Shown here: positions 57,652-64,000 of the stretch, piece by piece
How positions within the stretch are numbered: the first letter of the stretch is position 1
How the letters are laid out: the number at the start of each line of letters is the position of its first letter
DNA from: Necropsobacter rosorum
Lineage (GTDB): Bacteria > Pseudomonadota > Gammaproteobacteria > Enterobacterales > Pasteurellaceae
DNA length: 64,000 nt
Direction of reading: 5' to 3'
Assembly (NCBI GenBank): GCA_000751835.1
Contig: CCMQ01000005.1
Location: forward strand, 124,001-188,000
The notes under the pieces: model-generated
Told to the model about the DNA's origin: nothing
What the model saw: only the letters and a program-made list of their open reading frames with translations
Databases searched by the model: none
Program-made: the position numbers and the translations under genes

Positions 57652-58488
57652 TTATTTTTCTGTATTAAGCCAGTTTCTAAGCGTTTCCGGCGTGATGTTA
57701 ATCTCTATGCCAGCACAGGCAAATTTTTTTGCTAATTCGCCGTTATTTAAAAGGCTTCTCGCTTTTTCCGGTTCATCTGTGCCATAGTGCAATTTGAGTA
57801 AGGCTTTAATAAATTCGGTTTGGTTGGCTTGTTTACGGGTTGAAATTGGGGCTATTGGGGTGATATTCCCTTTTGTTATATTTAGTTTTCCACCTGTATT
57901 TATAAAAAATGTTAATTCATCTTCTAAAATATAAATATCATCGTATTCAATAAATAAGTTTTTTATCTTTTCATCAGAAAGGTAAATTTTGATTTCGTGA
58001 AATGGTACGCCATACTTTAATAAAACTCTAGGATTTTCTAATGTAAATCCAGATAATTTTCTTTTTAGTAGATCTGCTTCAAATGTCGAATATTTAAAGT
58101 CTCTAGGGCAAATACCCAAAAAGCCATTTATTGATATGTTTTTATTCTTCTGATTGTATTCAGGCAAGTGAATCATCTTTCCGCTATTGGGTTTTATTTT
58201 TTCTTTTGTTGTTTCTTCGTTACTTTTTATATGTAAATAATTGCAAGCAATTATGCGCTTATTAAAATAAAATTGGAATGAAATATCTTCTTTCTTAAAA
58301 ATAGGGAAAATAATATCATTTTGAACCGTTAAAACCTTAATACAAAATTGAATATTTCCTATGGCAGCATAATGAATTAAATCCTCTATTGTTACCGGCT
58401 CATTAAATTCTCTTGTTAATTTATCCGCTGCTTGTTGCAAACTATACCATTTTCTTGGCGGTAAGGTCGGCACATTGGTTTTTTTCAT
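57652..58488 (-). CDS. Unknown satellite protein, 278 residues
   Basis: PPRKWYSLQQAADKLTREFNEPVTIEDLIHYAAIGNIQFCIKV at 11-53 is a HTH-like entry domain seen in Pasteurellaceae phage islands; the C-terminal region FIKALLKLHYGTDEPEKARSLLNNGELAKKFACAGIEINITPETLRNWL is helical. The middle is beta-rich and A+T-rich. Probably related in layout to the 324-residue protein of satellite 1, though it lies on the other side of the capsid gene. Function unknown. Confidence 0.65.
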   Translation of the reverse strand: MKKTNVPTLPPRKWYSLQQAADKLTREFNEPVTIEDLIHYAAIGNIQFCIKVLTVQNDIIFPIFKKEDISFQFYFNKRIIACNYLHIKSNEETTKEKIKPNSGKMIHLPEYNQKNKNISINGFLGICPRDFKYSTFEADLLKRKLSGFTLENPRVLLKYGVPFHEIKIYLSDEKIKNLFIEYDDIYILEDELTFFINTGGKLNITKGNITPIAPISTRKQANQTEFIKALLKLHYGTDEPEKARSLLNNGELAKKFACAGIEINITPETLRNWLNTEK

Positions 58489-58617
58489 GGTTGTTTCCTT
58501 TCTTAAATCAGTAAGATAAATGCGCTTATTGAGCTTTATGGTGCATTTTTATCTTAACATGTCAGAAGGAAATAGGCACAAAAAAGGGCATTTCTGCCCT
58601 TGTTTGGTATGAGGTGA

Positions 58618-59592
58618 TTAAAACTGAATATCGTCAATTAAAAAGGCGCTCTGAACGTCTTCGACAACAAAATCGATCGACATCGAGATCATATTTTCTA
58701 ACCGGTTCTTTCTTGGATTATCGTTAAAGATACGCCGCAACGTCCCATTTTCAATATAAAGCGATAAGTTGCTTAATTCCGTGATCAGAATGCTGTTTTC
58801 CGGGAAAAACGGGGCAATAAAGGCCTTTAAACCGCCTAAAAGTTTTATTGAAAGGATAATATCTGTATTTTCCGAAATATCCCCGTTGTCGTTTAAAATC
58901 GGATAATCAGAAAGAACATTACGCCCGCAAATGGCCACTAATCCGGCACTCATTCGGATAGGGTCATTAATTTTTTTAATCGCCGCTTTAACGACGGCAT
59001 CAATATCTTTATAGTCGCCGTTTTCATCAATCGTCGGGCGGCTTAATACGCGCGCCGGCGCATTATCCCGAATTTTTTGAGGCCAGCCCTTATGCACATC
59101 TTGCGCCAGTGGATAAGCGTTTTTATCGCTGGTCTTTGCAAGGCGTTCGCCGTTAAATGCTACCATTAACAGGGAAATGATTTTTTGCTTATCCATGGCA
59201 TCATCAAAGGCTTGTTCAAAATTGATATCAACCGTTCCGGCCAGCGTATCGATTTTGTCGTAAGTGATAAAGCCGTCGATATTGATTTGTTCACAGTTAA
59301 ATCGCTCGTATGGCGAAATAAAGCATTTTTCTGCGCTGCGTTCTTCGACGTCGGTGTCGGTTCGGCTTGGCATTGGCATCGATAACCCTTTCGCATTGCC
59401 TGAACGGTTGTGCGTTAAAAGAATATTAATTGCGTTAAAAAAGCGATTCTTTTTCAGATTGTTAATAAATTCTTTAGTTTGTTTTTCGTTATAATGATAA
59501 TAGTCTTTGAGAATAGATAAATCATTGCCTAAATCCTCAGATAACATTTTGATATAGTCATTATATTTTTTATAAGTGTTTTTATTTTCCAT
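58618..59592 (-). CDS. P2 gpN-like major capsid protein, satellite 2
   Basis: 324 residues. gpN-like landmarks: FFNAINILLTHNRSGNAKGLSM near 52, INIDGFITYDKIDTLAG near 106, FDDAMDKQKIISLLMVAFNGERLAKTSD, AQDVHKGWPQKIRDNAPARVLS, GLVAICGRNVLSDYPILND and ILITELSNLSLYIENGTLRRIFNDNPRKNRLENMISMSIDFVVED. It is more like P2 gpN than the protein of satellite 1 is (NAPARVLS, GRNVL, RRIxxNPxxxRxE). CGGAG precedes the start. Confidence 0.88.
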   Translation of the reverse strand: MENKNTYKKYNDYIKMLSEDLGNDLSILKDYYHYNEKQTKEFINNLKKNRFFNAINILLTHNRSGNAKGLSMPMPSRTDTDVEERSAEKCFISPYERFNCEQINIDGFITYDKIDTLAGTVDINFEQAFDDAMDKQKIISLLMVAFNGERLAKTSDKNAYPLAQDVHKGWPQKIRDNAPARVLSRPTIDENGDYKDIDAVVKAAIKKINDPIRMSAGLVAICGRNVLSDYPILNDNGDISENTDIILSIKLLGGLKAFIAPFFPENSILITELSNLSLYIENGTLRRIFNDNPRKNRLENMISMSIDFVVEDVQSAFLIDDIQF

Positions 59593-59609
59593 GTTATTAA
59601 CTCCGTTTA

Positions 59610-60284
59610 TTAATGATTGAATAATTTCTCAAACCCTTTTGGGTTATGGTTAAAACTTTCTTTATGCTTTTGTGTTGGCGTTTTAATTTCATCTTTTTTT
59701 ACAAAAGTAGGTAGTGAGTAAATATCATCAATAGGCAAATTGGTTTGTATGCCACTTAGAATTTTATTGCTAATATATTCTTTTGCTGCATATTCTAAAG
59801 AGCCTTTATAGCCGCCTATAAATGAATTTCCTTCAACTATATTGCCAAAAATAATTTTTTGATAGATTTCGGTTAATTTATCTTTGTTTTGTGAGATAAA
59901 CTCCGTTAACAAAATTTCAGTTTGTTGTTTGAAGATATTGCCGCGTAGTTCATTGAGTTTTATTCGCTGAAAATAAATCTCTTCTTTTTTGTTATAGATT
60001 TTAATATCCAGTTCTTCAATTAACGCAAGATAGTATTCTGAACGTGCATTTAATTCCGTGTTTGCTTGTTTAAATTCGATAAAATCATCAACGGAAAATG
60101 CGCGCTTCGCATCTAAGTTTAATCTTGCGTTTTCAGTATTTTGTTTGATTTCATTTTTTAATGCTTCAATAATGTTGAGGGTTTTGGTTCTTTCTTCAAT
60201 TAATGAATCAAGTGCTTTTTTCTCTGCAAGATATTGGGCTTTTTGGTTTTGAAATTCGTCGATTTGTGGTTTAAATTGTTCCAT
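59610..60284 (-). CDS. Coiled-coil protein in scaffold position, satellite 2
   Basis: 224 residues. Residues 5-125 are a long coiled coil (QNQKAQYLAEKKALDSLIEERTKTLNIIEALKNEIKQNTENARLN); the middle holds LTEIYQKIIFGNIVEGNSFIGGYKGSLEYAAKEYISNKIL, similar to the EIYSVLFENKSSVLFGNYINYDYRDAF stretch of the satellite 1 protein, and the end is Lys/Pro-rich. It directly precedes the capsid gene (17-base gap). Scaffold or size-determination role inferred. Confidence 0.7.
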   Translation of the reverse strand: MEQFKPQIDEFQNQKAQYLAEKKALDSLIEERTKTLNIIEALKNEIKQNTENARLNLDAKRAFSVDDFIEFKQANTELNARSEYYLALIEELDIKIYNKKEEIYFQRIKLNELRGNIFKQQTEILLTEFISQNKDKLTEIYQKIIFGNIVEGNSFIGGYKGSLEYAAKEYISNKILSGIQTNLPIDDIYSLPTFVKKDEIKTPTQKHKESFNHNPKGFEKLFNH

Positions 60285-60286
60285 TT

Positions 60287-60493
60287 TTAACTCTCTTTAT
60301 TGGCTTTGATTTTATGTTCTATCCAGTCGTCTATCTCGCTTTCTAACCAAGCAATCCGGTTTTGGGCAAGTCTGATAGACTGCGGGAAAGACTGTTTTTT
60401 CATTAAATCGTAAATGGTCGTTTTCTTTAAACTGGTGCGGTCGATTACCTCATCAATATTAATAAAACGCGCTTTTTTTGGGCTGTCAGTCAC
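60287..60493 (-). CDS. AlpA-family regulator 1, satellite 2
   Basis: 68 residues from a GTG start: TDSPKKARFINIDEVIDRTSLKKTTIYDLMKKQSFPQSIRLAQNRIAWLESEIDDWIEHKIKANKES, clearly related to the AlpA of satellite 1. The GTG at 60493 is chosen because AGAGGTG lies 6 bases before it; the frame is open for another 73 codons upstream, but that part has no ribosome site and no AlpA similarity. Confidence 0.85.
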   Translation of the reverse strand: MTDSPKKARFINIDEVIDRTSLKKTTIYDLMKKQSFPQSIRLAQNRIAWLESEIDDWIEHKIKANKES

Positions 60494-60991
60494 ATTTTTC
60501 ACCTCTTTTATTTTTATTTCCGCCCTGTTTCGCAGGCGTTCGTATTCGTTCGGATTAAGCATAAAAAACAAGGCTTTTTTTGTCATGTTGCATAGGTTGT
60601 GAAAGGGCATGTAACAAAAATCGGGGCTTTCTAACGTAAAAAATCGTTGTTTTTGATCTGCCGGCGACTTAACCGTAAAAATCGATAAAAAATCGACCGC
60701 ACTTTCTCTCATTTTTAACGCGTAAATCTGCGTTATCTTGCGTTGATTTGCGTTAATAAACTTGAGATAAAAAAGTCATCAAATCCCAGTGTTATTAAGG
60801 CGTTAAGGCTTGTCTATGCTTGCGTTTAAAGTGGTTTCTCTAGTAAAAGAGTGCGGGCGTGCGAGGGGGGCGATTTTTCACAAGGGAAAAATCATTTAAA
60901 AATCAGGGAAAATTAGGGTTTTTAGTATTGTGGGGCTTGCATCTTTGATATAATAAACATAAGAAAAACCAGTAATCACAAGGGTTTATCA
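60494..60991. promoter_or_regulatory. Divergent control region of satellite 2 with a 10-base phased repeat
   Basis: 498 bases between AlpA (minus) and the small exported protein (plus). TGCGTT repeats at 60729, 60739 and 60749, exactly 10 bases apart, so the copies face the same side of the helix; this is a likely AlpA/Cox-type binding array. An uptake signal lies at about 60697. A G-rich stretch at 60851-60872 stands out in the A+T-rich DNA; its role is unknown. Confidence 0.55.
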
Positions 60992-61246
60992 ATGATTAAA
61001 CGTTTGTTTACTTTGGCGCTTGTAATAGCGATAGGATTATGCACGGTTAATCCGGCCAGCGCACAACAAAAGAAAGGCAGCGGCATAATTAAGAAAGCCG
61101 TGATTGCGTATGCTGTCTATAAAGTCGTCAAGCATTACAAAGACAAAAAAGAAGAGCAACAAGCGAAGAATAAACCCCAAGATCACTACGTTGAGCCTTA
61201 CTATGATGAAGAATGCGAGGATGATGAAGAATGCGAAGAAGAATGA
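60992..61246 (+). CDS. Small exported protein with acidic Cys tail
   Basis: 84 residues. Sec signal MIKRLFTLALVIAIGLCTVNPASA with cleavage after ASA; mature part is a basic amphipathic stretch (GSGIIKKAVIAYAVYKVVKHYKDKKEEQQAKNK) and an acidic end EECEDDEECEEE with two Cys. It occupies the integrase-side + strand slot where satellite 1 has Ogr/Delta. A periplasmic role such as superinfection exclusion, or metal binding by the tail, is speculation. Ends 28 bases before the convergent integrase. Confidence 0.7.
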   Translation: MIKRLFTLALVIAIGLCTVNPASAQQKKGSGIIKKAVIAYAVYKVVKHYKDKKEEQQAKNKPQDHYVEPYYDEECEDDEECEEE

Positions 61247-61274
61247 AGGGCGGAACATACCGCCCTATGATTGC

Positions 61275-62486
61275 TTAAGCTTTCATCGCCTCTAACTTAC
61301 ATTGCTCTACATAATCGCCCCAGCATTGCATAATGGCTTGTCTTGATTTCCATTTTTTAGATTTATCATATGCCTTGCGAACTTTGCCCCTATTCTCGTG
61401 AGAAAGGCATAATTCGATTGACTCAGACGAAAAGCGGTCTAATTCATGTAAATAAGTGCTGGCAATACTGCGTAAGCCGTGAGCAACCAACAAATCTTTA
61501 AATCCCATACGTTTCAATGCCACGTTAGCCGCACCGCTATTCATAGGGCGATTATAGGGCGCAACGCGGCTACAAAACACATATTTACGATTGCCCGTAT
61601 AACGGCGCATTTGCTCCAATACATTCAAAGCTTGAGAAGAAAGCGGAACACTATGCGCACGTTTACCGCCTTTCATTCGCTCTGCCGGAATATGTAAGGC
61701 TTTTGCTTCCCAGTCAATATCAGCCCATTCAACCGTTACCGCCTCGGAACTTCTCAAAATGCTTAATAGCTGCCATTCGATTAAAAGTGCGGTCGGTTTT
61801 TTAATATCTGAATTTTGTAAAACCTTAAATAAGTGCGGCAATTCTTCGGGGGTTATAGTTGGATGATTCTTTGTTTCCACATAAGTAAATTCATCGTGAA
61901 TCTTTCTAAATGGATTTTTTACGATTAAATTTTCATCCTCTGCCATTCTAAAAATCTGATTAATTGCAATATTGATTTTATAAAGCGTATTGGAATTTTT
62001 CAGCGGCGAAAGCGCTGGCGCAAAAGTCTCATAATTTGCCTCATCAATCGGCAAATCTGCGATTTTAGGGAATAAATGCAATTCTATACGGCGGAATGCC
62101 TCATTGATTGTCTGCGTCTTGAGTCTCCCCAATTTCAACCGCTTATCACGCCATCTTATCGCCATTTCCGCAAAGGTGATTTTCTTTTCTTCTACCGGAT
62201 TGAGTAAAGATTCACGGTATGCACGCGGATCCATATTGCGAAAAACAAGCCCCCTATATTCCCGCGCCATATCACGCGCATCAGTAAGCGAAAGCACGGG
62301 ATAGTCGCCCAGCTTGATTTTCTTCAGCTTTCGCGCAAATTTATATTCAAAATAAAATGTTTTCTTTTTACTTGGCATTACACGGATAAAAAGCCCGGAT
62401 TCTTTGCCGTCATATTTTCAAAATTCCTTTTCTTGAGGTTTAAGAGATTGAATAGTGGAATCGGAGAGAGGTTTAATTAATTTCAT
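61275..62486 (-). pseudogene. int: Tyrosine integrase of satellite 2, early in-frame stop
   Basis: 403 codons. ATG 62486 opens KLIKPLSDSTIQSLKPQEKEF, then TGA at 62420-62418 (codon 23), after which the frame continues without a shift: KYDGKESGLFIRVMPSKK and the whole core and catalytic domain (SILRSSEAV, HGLRS, LSHENRG, KAYDKSKKW). A restart at codon 37 (62378) would lack the start of the arm-binding domain. Alignment with satellite 1 suggests one base change in this codon. The catalytic half is almost identical in DNA to that of satellite 1, while the N-terminal domain differs. Confidence 0.85.
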
Positions 62487-62520
62487 AATGAAAAGCCTTT
62501 GTTATGATTAAACATTAGCC

Positions 62521-62578
62521 GTTTTAACTCCCCAAAAAACAGGCCCAAAATGTTGGGGAGTTAATCAGGGAGTTAAAA
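62521..62578. repeat. Right arm repeats of satellite 2
   Basis: One inverted copy GTTTTAACTCCCC (62521-62533), then GGGGAGTTAATC and AGGGAGTTAAAA (62555-62578). The same three-site layout as 52297-52354 in satellite 1, with a different sequence. Confidence 0.75.
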
Positions 62579-62686
62579 ACGACAACAAAGACAAACAATA
62601 GCGAACGAAAACAACAAATAGAAAGTTGTTAATATGTTGTTTTTACGTTGTTTTTTGACAGGAAAGACGTTATTTGACAAGCTACA

Positions 62687-62700
62687 TGGCGGTGAGAAGG
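62687..62700. other. attR of satellite 2 inside the tRNA-Ser 3' end
   Basis: TGGCGGTGAGAAGG, identical to 52474-52487. It covers CCA, the discriminator and the 3' acceptor strand of the tRNA. Confidence 0.85.
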
Positions 62701-62776
62701 GGATTCGAACCCCTGATGCACTTTCGCACATACACGCTTTCCAGGCGTGCTCCTTCAACCACTCGGACATCTCACC
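62687..62776 (-). tRNA. serX: tRNA-Ser (anticodon GGA)
   Basis: 90 bases with encoded CCA (62689-62687). Acceptor stem GGTGAGA/TCTCACC with G discriminator, anticodon loop CTGGAAA, long variable arm typical of serine tRNAs (TGTGCGAAAGTGCA), and T loop GGTTCGAATCC. Its 3' end is the integration site; the copy used now was restored by satellite 2. Confidence 0.95.
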
Positions 62777-62919
62777 GGTTCCGGACAGGGCGAAAATATA
62801 AAGATTTCCGCATCTTTCGTCAAGTATTTTTTGTTTTTATTGCGCTAAAACAGCATTTTTTATCCAATTTTGAGCTAAAATACGACCTTATTTTTTATGC
62901 TTATGCTATTAGGGTAGTT

Positions 62920-64000
62920 ATGTTAAAAAAATGGTTTTTAACAAAAAATGTGTTTCTTGCGGTCAAACCGTTCAGTGCTTTGCGCGACAGCTTTCGTGCG
63001 GGTTACAGTAAACAACATTTGATCAGAGATATTATTGCCGGTTTAACCGTCGGCGTAATTGCCATTCCGTTATCCATGGCGCTGGCGATTGCCAGCGGAG
63101 TGCCGCCGCAGCACGGGTTATACACGGCGATTGTGGCGGGGACGCTGATCGCGTTAACCGGCGGTTCGCGCTTTAATATTTCCGGGCCGACGGCCGCCTT
63201 TGTGGTTATTCTTTATCCGATCACGCAGCAATTCGGTTTAAGCGGTTTGTTGATGGCAACGCTAATGTCCGGCATTATTCTTGTGCTGATGGCGTTGTTT
63301 CGTTTGGGGCGTTTGATCGAATATATCCCGTTGCCGGTGACGCTTGGCTTTACCTGCGGTATCGGCATTGTGATTGCCACGTTGCAGATTAAAGATTTCT
63401 TCGGGCTGACTATCGGTGAGATGCCGGCGCATTATATCGGCAAAGTTCAGACTATTTTCGTCGCGTTGCCGACGATTAACTGGGCGGATACCTTGGTGGG
63501 CGTCGTCACGTTATTGGTACTGACTCAGTGGCATAAGCTGCGTTTACCGGTGCCCGGTCATTTGCCGGCGGTGATTGTCGGCACGCTGCTGTCGCTGGTT
63601 TTGCTGCACTTCGGTTTTCAGATCGCCACAATCGGCTCGGCGTTCAGTTACAGCTTACCCGACGGCTCGACCGGCTATGGCATTCCGAATGTATTGCCGG
63701 CGTGGGTATTGCCGTGGAATATACCGAATGCGCAGGGAGAAACGGTGAACTGGAATTTCGACACATTGCAGGCGCTGTTGCCCGCTGCATTTTCCATGGC
63801 GGTATTGGGCGCGATTGAATCGTTACTGTGCGCGGTGGTGCTGGATAATATGACCGGCACCAAACATCATTCCAATAATGAATTGCTGGCGCAAGGGCTG
63901 GGAAACATCGCCTCGCCGTTTTTAGGCGGTATTACGGCAACGGCGGCGATTGCGCGTTCCGCCGCCAATGTGAAAGCCGGCGCCGTCTCGCCGCTTGCCG
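62920..64000 (+). CDS. dauA: SulP-family C4-dicarboxylate transporter, DauA-like (cut by window edge)
   Basis: First 360 codons of a SulP permease; it runs off the window. [74 protein letters not shown] and [42 protein letters not shown] closely follow E. coli DauA (YchM), an aerobic succinate/aspartate/fumarate carrier. The C-terminal STAS domain is beyond the window. ATG 62920 chosen by homology; AGGGTAG precedes it. Confidence 0.9.
   Translation, partial: MLKKWFLTKNVFLAVKPFSALRDSFRAGYSKQHLIRDIIAGLTVGVIAIPLSMALAIASGVPPQHGLYTAIVAGTLIALTGGSRFNISGPTAAFVVILYPITQQFGLSGLLMATLMSGIILVLMALFRLGRLIEYIPLPVTLGFTCGIGIVIATLQIKDFFGLTIGEMPAHYIGKVQTIFVALPTINWADTLVGVVTLLVLTQWHKLRLPVPGHLPAVIVGTLLSLVLLHFGFQIATIGSAFSYSLPDGSTGYGIPNVLPAWVLPWNIPNAQGETVNWNFDTLQALLPAAFSMAVLGAIESLLCAVVLDNMTGTKHHSNNELLAQGLGNIASPFLGGITATAAIARSAANVKAGAVSPLA

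Larger units (their letters stand above)
52481..62700. mobile_element. P4-like phage satellite 2
   Basis: About 10.2 kb between att cores at 52481-52487 and 62694-62700. Same plan as satellite 1: integrase (with an early stop codon), a + strand gene beside it, AlpA, coiled-coil protein, P2 gpN-like capsid, unknown protein, AlpA, Ogr/Delta, C4-type immunity, early operon, large replication protein (here DUF927 family) and iterons. It lacks a toxin-antitoxin pair and the integrase-side Ogr gene; instead it has a small exported protein. No portal, terminase or tail gene. Confidence 0.85.

Noticed and set aside
50532-60872. G-rich stretches near 50532-50547 and 60851-60872 as cos packaging sites
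   Set aside because: They lie in equivalent gaps and vaguely recall the P2 cos end, but the G-rich strand is opposite in the two elements and the sequences do not align. A comparison with a helper cos site would decide.
62573-62770. Open frame across the tRNA-Ser gene
   Set aside because: It runs through the tRNA and arm repeats; it has no coding character.

Overview
The window is from a Pasteurellaceae chromosome. The Haemophilus-type DNA uptake signal AAGTGCGGT, or its complement, occurs dozens of times, often just after genes and sometimes as inverted pairs. The core genes (menFDH, lepA-lepB-rnc-era, focA-pflB-pflA, hel/e(P4), nhaB/fadR, hinT-ycfL-nagZ, plsC-ftsP) are typical of the family. 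The emphasis on formate and C4 metabolism (pflB, grcA, a DauA-type transporter, menaquinone synthesis) would suit a succinate-producing member such as Basfia/[Mannheimia] succiniciproducens, but the species is an inference.

Layout. 1-24.5 kb holds housekeeping genes: the end of an Entner-Doudoroff pair (kdgK-eda), holD-rimI, rsmC, arfA, an ArsC-like gene and perM, mltF, dsbB, nhaB/fadR, alaA, menaquinone synthesis, the lep-rnc-era operon, grcA, ung, yaaA, fieF and pfkA. 24.6-29.6 kb is a more A+T-rich catabolic island: a DeoR-type regulator faces pdxA2, a DUF1537 kinase, an RpiB-family isomerase and a KdgT-type permease broken by a frameshift, probably for uptake and breakdown of four-carbon sugar acids. 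29.6-41.7 kb is again core: rlmC, the nagZ-ycfL-hinT cluster, anaerobic pyruvate metabolism (focA, pflB, pflA) with hel between, lpxH, plsC and ftsP.

41.96-62.70 kb is the notable part: two P4-like phage satellites of about 10.5 and 10.2 kb, inserted head to tail at the 3' end of a tRNA-Ser(GGA) gene. Both share one plan. There is an integrase next to the right attachment site, then an AlpA/Cox-type regulator, a coiled-coil protein in the scaffold position, a P2 gpN-like major capsid protein, a second AlpA protein, an Ogr/Delta zinc-finger activator, a P4/C4-type antisense-RNA immunity region, an early operon ending in a large replication protein, and an iteron cluster. They differ where coexistence would require it: the C4 RNA and its two target sites co-vary, the replication proteins and iterons are unrelated, and the integrase arm repeats differ. 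No portal, terminase or tail gene is present, so a P2-like helper is implied. Both integrase genes are damaged (frameshift in the first, nonsense codon in the second), so the tandem may be locked in place.

The window ends with the tRNA-Ser gene and the first 360 codons of a SulP/DauA-type C4-dicarboxylate transporter. No rRNA, CRISPR array or insertion sequence was seen.
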